Assembly (NCBI RefSeq): GCF_022829405.1
Contig: NZ_JAKSXW010000137.1
Coordinates: 1 to 50,707 of the forward strand
DNA: 50,707 bases
Source of the DNA: Methylobacterium sp. J-076
GTDB taxonomy: Bacteria > Pseudomonadota > Alphaproteobacteria > Rhizobiales > Beijerinckiaceae
Direction of reading: 5' to 3'
The translations under genes were made by a program, and so were the position numbers. Below the pieces are notes generated by a model that was given only the letters and a program-made list of their open reading frames with translations, was not told the DNA's origin and made no database searches. Shown in pieces: positions 7,861-16,250 of the stretch. How positions within the stretch are numbered: the first letter of the stretch is position 1; every line of letters starts with the position of its first letter.

Positions 7861-10425
7861 CTAGAAGCGCGAGCCGCCGGAGAAGCGGAAGGCCTGCGTC
7901 TGGTCCTTGCCGATATGGCCGTACTTGCCGAGGACCGGCACGAAGACCTTCTCACCCTCGTCCTTCGACAGCGCGTAGGCGTAGTCGAAGCGGATCGGGC
8001 CGAGCGGCGAGTTCCAGAGGATGGAGGCGCCGATCGAAGACCGGATCACGGCCTTGTCGCGGACGTTCACACACTCGGGCTCGACGCCGATCGTGTAGGC
8101 GTTGAAGGCGCAGCGTCCACCGGAGAAGCCGTTGATGAACTGGTCGCCGTTCACGTTGAACGTCCTCTGGCCGCTGTAGCCGAAGAGCGTGCCGGCATCG
8201 GCGAACAGGGCGCCCTTCAGGCCGAGGTCGCGCGGCACCCCGTAGAGCGGGAACTGCACTTCCAGCGTGCCGCCGACATAGGTCGAGCCACCGATGGCGT
8301 TCGACCGGGAGTCGGCGATACCCACGTCGCGGGGGCCGATGCCGTTGGGCGCGAAGCCGCGGACCAGCGACGGGCCGAGGAAGAACTGGTCGGTCACCCG
8401 CAGGGGCTGGCCGTCGAGGGCCTCGACGTGGCCGCCCTGGAAGCGGACGAAGCCGACGACGTCCTCGTAGAGCTCCTTGTAGTACCGCGCGTCGGCGGTC
8501 ACGCGGAAGAACTTCGAGTCGCCGCCCAGGCCCGCGATGTCGGGCTTCAGCTCGGCGTAGAGGCCGTTATGCGGCGCGCCGATGACGTCCAGGGTCGAGT
8601 AGGCCAGCGTCAGGCCGGCCAGCGAGGTGAGGGTGTTGCCCTGCGAGCCCTTGATGGCGATCGACGCCTCGCCGTCGTAGGCACAGGCCGGGTAGGCGGC
8701 CTGACCGCCGATGTTCCGGCCGGTGTTCGGGTCGATCGTGCCCGCCGGGTAGACCGCGGTGTAGCCCGGGATCGGGTTCGAGCAGTCGTTGTAGGGCTTC
8801 TTGAGGGTGTTCGGGACCTTCAGCTCGGTGTTGTACAGCGAGTAGCGAAGGGTGACGCCGAACTCTTCGGTGACCGGCAGGCCGAGGCGGAGCTGGCCGC
8901 CGTAGACCGTCGTCTCGTAGCGCGAATACCGGGTCAGGTCCGAGTACTTGTAGAAGGCATCGAAGCCGGCCGCGAGACGGTAGCCGAGGAAGTACGGCTC
9001 GGTGAACGAGAAGTCGACGCCGCGCGAGTACTGGCCGCCGGTGCCGGCGAGGCGCACGTACTGGCCGCGGCCGAGGAAGTTCGACTCGGAGACCGAGACC
9101 TCGCCGATGATGCCGTCCTGGGTGGAGTAGCCGCCCGCCACCGAGAACGAACCCGTGGGCTGATCCTCGACATCGATGTTCACGACGACGCGGTCGGGGG
9201 AGGAGCCGGGCTCGTTGGAGAAGCGGACCTTCTTGAAGAAGCCCAGGCCGTTGAGGCGGCGCTCGGCGCGGTCGGTCAGCACCCGGTTGTAGGCATCGCC
9301 CTCGGAGAAATCGAGCTCGCGGCGGATGACGTAGTCGCGGGTGCGGGTGTTGCCGCGGATGTTGACGCGCTCGATGTAGACGTGCGGGCCGTCCTCGACC
9401 ACGAAGCCCAGCGACACCTTCTGGGTGGCGGGGTCGCGCTGGCCGGTCGGGCGCACCTGGGCGAACGGGTAGCCCGCCCGGTTCACGTCGCGGGTCAGGG
9501 TGCCGAGGGTCTTCTCGACGTCGTCGGCGTTGTAGGTGTCACCGACGCCGGTGGCGATTTCGGTGCGCAGGGCCTCGGTGTCGAGGCCCGGCAGGCGGGA
9601 ATCCACCGCCACGGCGCCGACCGAGTATTGCTGGCCCTCGTTGATCGTGACCGTGACCACGTAGCCGGACTGCTCGCCCTCGACGTAGCGCGCGTCGGCG
9701 TTCACCACCTGGAAGTCGGCGTAGCCGTTCTTCAGGTAGTAGCGGCGCACCTGCTCCAGGTCGTTGCTGATGCGCTCGGGGTCGTAGACGTCCGAGGTCT
9801 TGATGAACGACAGGAAGTTCATCTCCGACGAGCTCATCAGGCCGCGCAGGGTGCGCTCGGAATAAGCCTGGTTGCCCACGAAGTTGATGGCGATGATGCC
9901 GGTCTTGTCGCCTTCGTCGATGTCGTAGATCACGTCGACCCGGCCGTTCGGCAGGTTGACGGTGCGGTAGGTGACCTTGGCGAGGCCGCGGCCGAAGCGC
10001 TTGTAGACGTCACGGATCCGGGCGAGGTCGGCGTTGATCGTCGCTTCGCTGTAGGGACCGCGCGACTTCGACTCGACGACCGTTTCCAGCGTCGCCTTCT
10101 CGACCTTCTTGTTGCCCTCGAAGACCACCCGGTTGATCAGGTTGTTCTCGCGCACCGTCACGACCGTGCGGCCGCCGGACTGCGAGACCTTCACGTCCGA
10201 GAACATGCCGCTCGCCAGCAGGTTGCGGCGGGCCTCCTCGGCGGAGCCGGATGCGGTGCCGGTGACGTAGGAGCGAATGGTATCGGAATCGACGCGCTGG
10301 TTGCCCTGCACGACGATCTGCTGTGCCTGGGCAGCCCCGGCCAGGAGCATACCTGCCCCCGCAGAGATCAGGACGATGGTCTTCCGCATCGACTTACGCC
10401 GATGCTTGCCCGTCAACGACATCAT
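7861..10425 (-). CDS. bamA: Outer membrane protein assembly factor BamA
   Basis: BamA is the barrel of the BAM complex and folds beta-barrel proteins into the outer membrane. The 854-aa product has a signal peptide ([22 protein letters not shown]), POTRA domains over roughly residues 35-430 beginning [14 protein letters not shown], and a 16-strand barrel ending in the OMP signature ...[11 protein letters not shown] with terminal Phe. Barrel landmarks such as VRGF ([12 protein letters not shown]) and GPIRFDYA are present. I start it at ATG 10425; ATG 10389, which begins directly at the signal peptide (MRKTIVL), is equally plausible since neither has a strong ribosome site. It lies downstream of rseP and upstream of lpxD, the conserved order. 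Confidence 0.95.
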   Translation of the reverse strand: MMSLTGKHRRKSMRKTIVLISAGAGMLLAGAAQAQQIVVQGNQRVDSDTIRSYVTGTASGSAEEARRNLLASGMFSDVKVSQSGGRTVVTVRENNLINRVVFEGNKKVEKATLETVVESKSRGPYSEATINADLARIRDVYKRFGRGLAKVTYRTVNLPNGRVDVIYDIDEGDKTGIIAINFVGNQAYSERTLRGLMSSSEMNFLSFIKTSDVYDPERISNDLEQVRRYYLKNGYADFQVVNADARYVEGEQSGYVVTVTINEGQQYSVGAVAVDSRLPGLDTEALRTEIATGVGDTYNADDVEKTLGTLTRDVNRAGYPFAQVRPTGQRDPATQKVSLGFVVEDGPHVYIERVNIRGNTRTRDYVIRRELDFSEGDAYNRVLTDRAERRLNGLGFFKKVRFSNEPGSSPDRVVVNIDVEDQPTGSFSVAGGYSTQDGIIGEVSVSESNFLGRGQYVRLAGTGGQYSRGVDFSFTEPYFLGYRLAAGFDAFYKYSDLTRYSRYETTVYGGQLRLGLPVTEEFGVTLRYSLYNTELKVPNTLKKPYNDCSNPIPGYTAVYPAGTIDPNTGRNIGGQAAYPACAYDGEASIAIKGSQGNTLTSLAGLTLAYSTLDVIGAPHNGLYAELKPDIAGLGGDSKFFRVTADARYYKELYEDVVGFVRFQGGHVEALDGQPLRVTDQFFLGPSLVRGFAPNGIGPRDVGIADSRSNAIGGSTYVGGTLEVQFPLYGVPRDLGLKGALFADAGTLFGYSGQRTFNVNGDQFINGFSGGRCAFNAYTIGVEPECVNVRDKAVIRSSIGASILWNSPLGPIRFDYAYALSKDEGEKVFVPVLGKYGHIGKDQTQAFRFSGGSRF

Positions 10426-10849
10426 GCAATCGCCCGTTTCTGATCTGGTCGCAGGCCTTGCCTGCGCGGGCGACCGTTGGTCGATCGTCCCATTCCCGTG
10501 GTCCAAGCGTGGCTTCGGTCCAAGCAGAGCTATTAAAGGGATTCCCTTCTCAAGCAAACGCACCAGGCACCACGACCAGGGGATTTTGCGCAGTCGTGGC
10601 CTTCGCGCCACTTAACGCGCCGGACGACGTCCGATGAAACCGCCGAAGATGCTGAACGGAGCGTAAATCCCTGCGGCTGCGCGGCTTTCTCTGCCCTGGC
10701 AGCGAGGTGTCAACGGATCGTTAACCGTGCCGCCACCGGCTGAAAAGGCGCCTGGCGGGCGGGTTTGTGGCGGCCGCGGGGCGGCCGGGGCGGGGGCCAC
10801 ACCTTTATTTTTTCGCCCCCCGATCCCGTGGTCCGGGGGGCGGCGCGGT
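10426..10849. other. 424-bp gap between rseP and bamA, bamA leader region
   Basis: No convincing gene lies here; a 62-codon minus-strand ORF is Pro/Ala/Arg-rich and lacks a ribosome site. The stretch holds a 13-bp perfect palindrome AAGGGATTCCCTT at 10536-10548, about 110 bp upstream of bamA, and a GC-rich inverted repeat CGCCCCCC/GGGGGGCG at about 10820-10848 directly after the rseP stop. That repeat has A, not T, residues after it in the rseP direction, so it is not a classic terminator. The size of the gap suggests bamA has its own promoter, but I cannot assign -35/-10 boxes with confidence. Confidence 0.4.
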
Positions 10850-12004
10850 TCAAGTGTTCCGCAGGGATGCGCCGAGGTTGAGGATGTCGTTCCACGCCGC
10901 GAACAGCATCAGCATCAGCACCAGCGCGAGGCCGATGCGGAAGCCGACCTCCTGCGCCCGCTCGCTGAGGGGGCGCCCACGCACCACTTCGAAGGCGTAG
11001 AACAGCAGGTGCCCGCCATCGAGTAGCGGCACCGGGAACAGGTTCAGCAGGCCGATCGAGACGGAGAGCAGGGCGATCAGGCCGACGAGGCCGCCGACGC
11101 CGCCGGTCTTGGCGACCTCGCCGGAGACCCGGGCGATGCCGATGGGGCCGGAGAGCTGGTCGGCGGATTCGCGGCCGGTGATCAGCTTGCCGAGGTAGGA
11201 GAAGGTCCGCTCCACCACGAAGTAGGTCTCGTGGACGCCGAGCTTCAGCGACTGGCCGATGTCGTATTGGACGAGCTTCGCCTCCGAGCCGGCCGGGGAG
11301 CGGATGCCGAGGCGGCCGATCCGGTGGCGGCCGAAGGGCGTGCGCTCTTCGATGGTGGCCGGCGTCGCGTTGATGGTGATGTCGCGCTCGTCCCGCTGGA
11401 CGGTGAAGGCCAGGGAGGTCCCGGCGGCGCCGGTCACCGTCCGGTACATGGCGTTGAAGTCGCCGACGGGTTGGCCGTCGATGGCGGTGATCAGGTCGCC
11501 CGGCTTGAAGCCGGCCTGGGCGGCGACGCTGTTCGGCTCCACGGAGGAAACGCGGGCCGGCAGCTCGTAGCGCCCGCCGAGCCAGATCGCCCCGGCGAAC
11601 AGGGCGACCGCGAGGATGAAGTTCGCCACCGGGCCGGCGGCGACGATGGCCGCGCGCTTGGCCACGGGCTGGGTCGGGAAGCTGATGGCCCGCTCATGGG
11701 GGGTCATCTTGGCGATCATGTCCGGATCGGGGACGCTGGCGCCGTTGGCGTCGCCGTGGAACTTCACGTAGCCGCCGAGGGGGATGGCGCAGAGCTTCCA
11801 GCGGGTGCCGCGGCGGTCGTTGAAGCCGAACAGCTCGGGGCCGAAGCCGATGGAGAAGGCGTGGACCCCGACGCCGCACCAGCGGCCGACGAGGAAATGC
11901 CCCATCTCATGCACGAACACGACGACGGTGAGGACGAACAGGAACGGGATCACCGCGCCGAAGAAGCTCCCGGCGGTACCGCCCATCGCGTTGAGAAAAT
12001 CCAT
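10850..12004 (-). CDS. rseP: Site-2 intramembrane zinc metalloprotease RseP
   Basis: RseP cleaves anti-sigma factors and leftover signal peptides within the inner membrane. The 384-aa protein has the zinc motif HEMGH (32-36) in the first membrane helix and a PDZ domain at about 125-205 (SVEPNSVAAQAGFKPGDLITAIDGQPV). A membrane-embedded LLNLFPVPLLDGGHLLFY segment supplies the third ligand (LDG motif), and the last helix is near the C-terminus. Length and order match alphaproteobacterial RseP. It precedes bamA, as usual, but dxr and cdsA, often found upstream in related genomes, are replaced here by an efflux operon. Confidence 0.94.
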   Translation of the reverse strand: MDFLNAMGGTAGSFFGAVIPFLFVLTVVVFVHEMGHFLVGRWCGVGVHAFSIGFGPELFGFNDRRGTRWKLCAIPLGGYVKFHGDANGASVPDPDMIAKMTPHERAISFPTQPVAKRAAIVAAGPVANFILAVALFAGAIWLGGRYELPARVSSVEPNSVAAQAGFKPGDLITAIDGQPVGDFNAMYRTVTGAAGTSLAFTVQRDERDITINATPATIEERTPFGRHRIGRLGIRSPAGSEAKLVQYDIGQSLKLGVHETYFVVERTFSYLGKLITGRESADQLSGPIGIARVSGEVAKTGGVGGLVGLIALLSVSIGLLNLFPVPLLDGGHLLFYAFEVVRGRPLSERAQEVGFRIGLALVLMLMLFAAWNDILNLGASLRNT

Positions 12005-12122
12005 GCGTCCCGTCCCGGCCGTCGGCGCGGGGCATTCTTTCGAGGCTCCCGCGCCGCCCCCTTAGCAGATCGCCCCGGGGGGAAGCCAATCAATCCTGGC
12101 GCGGGCCCCTCGGCCCCGCCGG

Positions 12123-13706
12123 TCAGTGGCCGCCGCCGCCGGCCCCGGCCCGGGGTCGTCGGATCAGCGGCACCGCGCAGGCCATGGCGAGGAACAGGAG
12201 GGTCAGGACGAGGAACACGTCCTCGAACGCCATCACCAGCGCCTGGATCCGCACGGTGCCGGACATCGCCTTGAGGGCCATCGCGGGCGCCGCGCTGCCG
12301 TAGTCCGAGAAGCCGCGCTGGATCGCCTCGAGCCGCTCCAGGGCCGGCGGGTGCGACCAGGTGAACCGCTCGTGCAGGCGCGTGAGGTGCAGGTCCCAAC
12401 GGTCGTTGAGCAGCGTGTTGATCAGGGCGAGGCCCACCGCGCCGCCGAGGTTGCGGGTGAGGTTGTACAGGCCGGCGGCGTTCTTCATCCGCGCCGGCGG
12501 CAGCGTGCCGAGGGCGATGTTGTTGATCGGGATCATGCACAGCATCAGCGAGCAGCCGCGCAGCACCTGCGGCCACAGCAACTCCCAGAAGTCCCAATCC
12601 TTGGTGAGGCCGGTGACGATCCACGTGCCCGCCGCGAAGCCGCCGAAACCCAGCGCCATCAGGACCCGCGGATCGACCCTGCCGGAGAAGCGCCCGGCGA
12701 TGGGCGCGGTCGCGAACATGCACAGGCCCGAGACGAACATCGTCTCGCCGATCATCAGCGCCGAGTAGCCGCGCACCCGGGCGAGGTAGACCGGGTAGAG
12801 GTAGGTCAGCCCGTAGAGGCCGATGCCCATGATGAAGCTCGCCACGCAGCCGCTGGCGAAGTTGCGGTCGGAGAAGGCGCGCAGGTCCACGATCGGCTGG
12901 CGCGCCGTGAGGGCCCGCCAGAAGAACGCGGGGCCGGTCACCAGGCACAGGGCGGCGCAGGCGAACACGGCCTCGTCCTGCAGCCAATCGTGGTTCGGCC
13001 CCTCCTCCAGCACGTACTCCATGCAGCCGAGGAAACCGGCCATGGCCACGAGGCCGAACCAGTCGAAATGGTCGAGGAGCGAGAGGTTCGGCCTGTCGAA
13101 ATCCACCAGGACCGCCGTCGAGACCGTCACGAGGATCCCCGGCACGACGTTCACCAGGAACAGCCAGTACCAGGACATCAGGTCGGTGAGGTAGCCGCCG
13201 ACCGTGGGGCCGATGGTCGGCGCCAGGGTCGCCACGAGGCCGATCATCGGCGAGACGATGGTCCGCTTCGAGGGCGGGAAGATCGTGAAGGCCGAGGCGA
13301 AGACGGTGGGGATCATCCCACCGCCGATGAAGCCCTGCAGCGCCCGCCAGACGATCATCTCGCCGATGGTGGAGGACGAGGCGCACATCAGGCTCATGGC
13401 CGTGAAGCCGCCCGCCGAGATGGCGAACATCCACCGTGTCGAGAGCACCCGGGACAGGGTGCCCGAGAGGGGGATCGAGATGACCTCGGCGATCAGGTAG
13501 CTGGTCTGGACCCAGGGGATCTCGTCGCCGGAGGCCGAGAGTCCGGCCTGGATCTCGTTGAGGGAGGCCGAGACGATCTGGATGTCCAGGATCGCCATGA
13601 ACATCCCGAACACCATGCACAGGAACGCCACCATGCGGCGACGGTCGAGGGGCGGTTCGGCCGCCGCCGGGATCGCGGCGGCGGAGAGGGCGGCGGTGGC
13701 GGCCAT
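12123..13706 (-). CDS. DHA2-family MFS drug exporter, EmrB/QacA type
   Basis: This 527-aa protein has about 14 membrane segments, as in proton-driven multidrug exporters of the DHA2 group. Family marks are MVAFLCMVFGMFMAILDIQIV in helix 1 (with Asp), WVQTSYLIAEVISIPLSG (helix 2), RALQGFIGGGMIPTVF (motif B region), and GLVATLAPTIGPTVGGYL (motif C, antiporter signature). The mid-protein loop near helix 7 and a Gly/Arg-rich tail also fit. EmrB-like pumps pair with a HlyD-type adaptor (EmrA) and an outer-membrane channel. The adaptor lies 11 bp upstream on the same strand and carries an amber codon. A divergent TetR gene probably controls both. The substrate cannot be told from sequence. Confidence 0.9.
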   Translation of the reverse strand: MAATAALSAAAIPAAAEPPLDRRRMVAFLCMVFGMFMAILDIQIVSASLNEIQAGLSASGDEIPWVQTSYLIAEVISIPLSGTLSRVLSTRWMFAISAGGFTAMSLMCASSSTIGEMIVWRALQGFIGGGMIPTVFASAFTIFPPSKRTIVSPMIGLVATLAPTIGPTVGGYLTDLMSWYWLFLVNVVPGILVTVSTAVLVDFDRPNLSLLDHFDWFGLVAMAGFLGCMEYVLEEGPNHDWLQDEAVFACAALCLVTGPAFFWRALTARQPIVDLRAFSDRNFASGCVASFIMGIGLYGLTYLYPVYLARVRGYSALMIGETMFVSGLCMFATAPIAGRFSGRVDPRVLMALGFGGFAAGTWIVTGLTKDWDFWELLWPQVLRGCSLMLCMIPINNIALGTLPPARMKNAAGLYNLTRNLGGAVGLALINTLLNDRWDLHLTRLHERFTWSHPPALERLEAIQRGFSDYGSAAPAMALKAMSGTVRIQALVMAFEDVFLVLTLLFLAMACAVPLIRRPRAGAGGGGH

Positions 13707-13717
13707 GGCGCGCGGCC

Positions 13718-14926
13718 CTATTCCGCCGCGGCGACCTGCGGGATCTCGTCCGCGGCGCGGGTGTCGACCCGCACCACCGCCGAGAGGCCCGGCCGCAGCA
13801 AGCCCTCGCGGGCGACGCCGAGGGGCACCTTCACCCGCACGGGCAGGCGCTGGACGATCTTCGTGAAGTTGCCCGTGGCGTTGTCCGGCGGCAGCAGGCT
13901 GAACACCGAGCCGGAGGCCGGGGAGAAGGATTCCACGACGCCCCGGATCGGCCGGCCGGGATAGGCGTCCACCGTCACCGTCACCGGCTGGCCGGGGCGC
14001 ATCCGCTCCACCTGCGTCTCCTTGAAGTTGGCGTCGATCCGCACGCTCGCCAGGGGCACCAGCGCCGCCACGCGGGTGCCCGGGGCGACGTAGGCGCCCG
14101 CCTCCGCCGCCTTGTTGCCGACCACGCCGTCGAAGGGCGCGCGGATCACCGTGAAGGCGAGGTCGCGCCGGGCGCGGTCCACCGCCGTGCGCAGTTCGGC
14201 GGCGAGGTTGTCGGCCTCCTTCTGCTGCGCCCGCAGGACATCGACGTTGGCCCGGGCGGCGAGCAGGGCCGCCTCGGCACCCTTCACCGCCGCCTCGGTG
14301 CGGTCCCGGTCGGCCTTGGCCTGGTCGAGGCGCGAGCGCGCGACGAAATCGGCCTGCATCTGCGTCGCGCGGTGATAGTCGGCATCGGCCCGCACCGCGT
14401 CGGCGCGGGAGGCGTCGACCTGTGCCGCCGCCTGGCTGACCTAGGCCTGGGCGGCATCCGCCTGGCGCCCGATGCGGGCGATGGTGCTGGTCTGCGTCGC
14501 GAGCTTGTCCTGGGCCGCCTGGAGGGCGAGGCGGTAATCGCCGTCATCGAGTGTGGCGATGACGTCGCCCTTGGCGACGGACTGGCCGTTCACCACCGGC
14601 ACCGCCTGCAGGTAGCCGGAGACCTTCGCCGCCAGGATCGAGATGTCCGCCTGGACGTAGGCGTCGTCCGTCGTGACGAAGAACCGCCCGACGCTCCACC
14701 ATTGCCACCCCTGGTAGGCCCCGCCGCCGAGGGCCGCCGCCAGCAGGCCGAGCAGCACGAGCCTGCGGAGGGGACGCCCGCGCCGGACCGGCGCTTCGGT
14801 GGGGACGATGGCCTTGGCGGTGACGGCGGTGACGGGCCGGACCTCCCCGCGCCCGGGGGGCGGCGTGTCGTGGCCGTCGTCGTCTGCGAGCCCGGTCGGC
14901 CGCCCGGCTTCCTCTCGGAGGGACAT
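13718..14926 (-). pseudogene. HlyD/EmrA-type efflux adaptor interrupted by an in-frame amber codon
   Basis: The frame encodes 402 residues of a membrane-fusion protein: a cytoplasmic start MSLREEAGRPTG, a membrane anchor (LVLLGLLAAALGGGAY), the barrel and lipoyl halves (VTTDDAYVQADISILAAKVSGYL and FTVIRAPFDGVVGNKAAEAGAYVAPGT), a coiled-coil hairpin, and a C-terminal barrel. Codon 162, in the hairpin (14441-14443), is TAG between ...ADAAQA and VSQAAAQ. Both sides are in the same frame with no other damage, so one base change from CAG (Gln) explains it. The ribosome site GGAGTGAAGCGG precedes ATG 14926. Possibilities are a real nonsense mutation, a sequencing error (the contig has adapter at its end), or suppression. 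If real, the efflux pump lacks a full adaptor. Confidence 0.85.
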
Positions 14927-14941
14927 CCGCTTCACTCCGTG

Positions 14942-14962
14942 TTGACCGAACGGTTCGGTCAA
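14942..14962. promoter_or_regulatory. 21-bp perfect palindrome, probable TetR operator
   Basis: TTGACCGAAC at 14942-14951 and GTTCGGTCAA at 14953-14962 are exact reverse complements around a central G. The site lies between the divergent emrA-like and tetR starts (14926 and 14980). The core GACCGAACGGTTCGGTC resembles operators of TetR-family repressors of efflux genes. Binding would block both genes, giving autoregulation. Confidence 0.8.
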
Positions 14963-14979
14963 TATGCCGGGAGTCGAAG

Positions 14980-15609
14980 GTGGCGGGCGGGTCTGTGCGA
15001 GAGCGTGAGGGCGGCGAATCGGAGAAGCGGCGCCAGATTCTCGAAGGCGCGCGCCGGGTGTTCACCGCCGCCGGCTTCGACGGCGCGAGCATGGGCGAGA
15101 TCGCCAAGGCAGCGGGCGTGTCCAAGGGGACACTCTACGTCTACTTCGACAGCAAGGACGCCCTGTTCGAGGCGTTGACCATCGCCAAGAAGCGGCAGCT
15201 CGCCGAGGCGCTCATCGCCCTCGATCCCGAAAGCTCCGATCCGCGGGGCGTGCTCACCCAGCTGGGGCACATCTACCTGACGGAGATGAGCCGGCCCGAG
15301 CATGTCAGCCTCGTGCGCATGGTGATCGGTGCGTGCGAGAAGTTCCCCCATCTCGGCCGGGCCTACTACGAGGCCGGGCCGGCGCTGGGGGTGGAGCGGC
15401 TCTCGCGCTATCTCGATGCCCAGGTCCAGGCCGGGCGCCTGAATTGCGCCGACACCGAGCTGGCGGCCAAGCATTTCCTGCACCTGTGCCAAGCCGGGCT
15501 TCTGACCCGGCTGCTGTTCAGCGCGGGTGGCGTGGCGGACGAGGAGGAACTCCGCTACCGCGTGAGCGAGGCGGTGCGCGTCTTCCTGGCAGGGTACGGT
15601 GTTGAATAG
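14980..15609 (+). CDS. TetR/AcrR-family repressor of the adjacent efflux operon
   Basis: The 209-aa protein starts at GTG 14980. The N-terminal DNA-binding domain is clear: RRQILEGARRVFTAAGFDGASMGEIAKAAGVSKGTLYVYFDSKDALFEAL (about 17-66), with the helix-turn-helix in the second half. The C-terminal ligand domain resembles the AefR-like TetR C-terminal family (HVSLVRMVIGACEKFPHLGRAYYEAGP). It diverges from the EmrAB-type pair with the palindrome between them, the usual layout of a local repressor released by the pump's substrate. An in-phase ATG does not exist close upstream (the ATG at 14964 is in another frame). Confidence 0.9.
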   Translation: MAGGSVREREGGESEKRRQILEGARRVFTAAGFDGASMGEIAKAAGVSKGTLYVYFDSKDALFEALTIAKKRQLAEALIALDPESSDPRGVLTQLGHIYLTEMSRPEHVSLVRMVIGACEKFPHLGRAYYEAGPALGVERLSRYLDAQVQAGRLNCADTELAAKHFLHLCQAGLLTRLLFSAGGVADEEELRYRVSEAVRVFLAGYGVE

Positions 15610-15748
15610 GCGCCGAGACTGCCGTCGTCAGCAACAAGACGCCGCTCAGTGGGTCCGGCGAGTCTGACAGGTGCCGGGCGATCGAGCGCCTGCGCACGTC
15701 ACCCCGGGCCACGTCCCCCGTCGGGGAACATGGCCTCGGCGGAGGAGA

Positions 15749-16078
15749 TCAGGCCGACGTGGTCTGGGCGCTGATCCAGCGGGACAGATCACCCTTCGGG
15801 GCGGCGCCCACCTTCTGATCGACACGCTCGCCGTTCTTGAACAGGAGCAGCGTCGGGATCGAGCGGATGCCGTACTGGGAGGCGATCCCCGGATTCTCGT
15901 CCACGTTGACCTTGGCGATCTTCACCTTGCCCTGAAGGTCGGTGGCGATCTCTTCCAGGGCCGGGCCGATCTGCCGGCAGGGGCCGCACCACTCGGCCCA
16001 GAAATCCACGACAACCGGCTCGGCGGACTTGAGGACGTCCTGCTCGAAGCTCGCGTCGGTTACTTTCACCGTCGCCAT
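15749..16078 (-). CDS. trxA: Thioredoxin
   Basis: The 109-aa protein is a standard thioredoxin: [20 protein letters not shown], then [13 protein letters not shown] with redox Cys31 and Cys34, the cis-Pro loop [12 protein letters not shown], and a final helix. It reduces cytoplasmic disulfides in ribonucleotide reductase, PAPS reductase and others. The ATG at 16078 follows GAAAGGTGATGCG. It lies 172 bp downstream of addA on the same strand, an arrangement common in alphaproteobacteria. A possible GC-rich hairpin (GGCCA at 15707 with TGGCC at 15731) sits in the 139-bp convergent gap with tetR. Confidence 0.96.
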   Translation of the reverse strand: MATVKVTDASFEQDVLKSAEPVVVDFWAEWCGPCRQIGPALEEIATDLQGKVKIAKVNVDENPGIASQYGIRSIPTLLLFKNGERVDQKVGAAPKGDLSRWISAQTTSA

Positions 16079-16250
16079 CGCATCACCTTTCGGAAGTCGC
16101 CGCCGGAAGGAAACGCCGGGCGGCCGCGGGCGGGCTCCGGCCCGCGCGGTCGAGCAGACTTGGCGACGGCCGACCCCACGGTCAAGGAGGCGGCGATGCG
16201 TTGCATGACGGCAGGCCCAGCAATTCACGCCCGAATCGATCGCACGCGAG

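Noticed and set aside
7732..10443. A 903-codon plus-strand frame opposite bamA
   Set aside because: Its Asp/Val/Arg/His-rich composition mirrors the bamA codons; no ribosome site or known fold.
10612..10800. A 62-codon minus ORF between rseP and bamA
   Set aside because: Pro/Ala-rich, no ribosome site, no recognisable feature.
10820..10848. GC-rich hairpin as an rseP terminator
   Set aside because: It is followed by A residues, not T, in the direction of rseP transcription.
12126..13964. A 612-codon plus-strand frame
   Set aside because: Antisense to the MFS gene, with Glu/Arg/His/Asp repeats typical of third-position bias.
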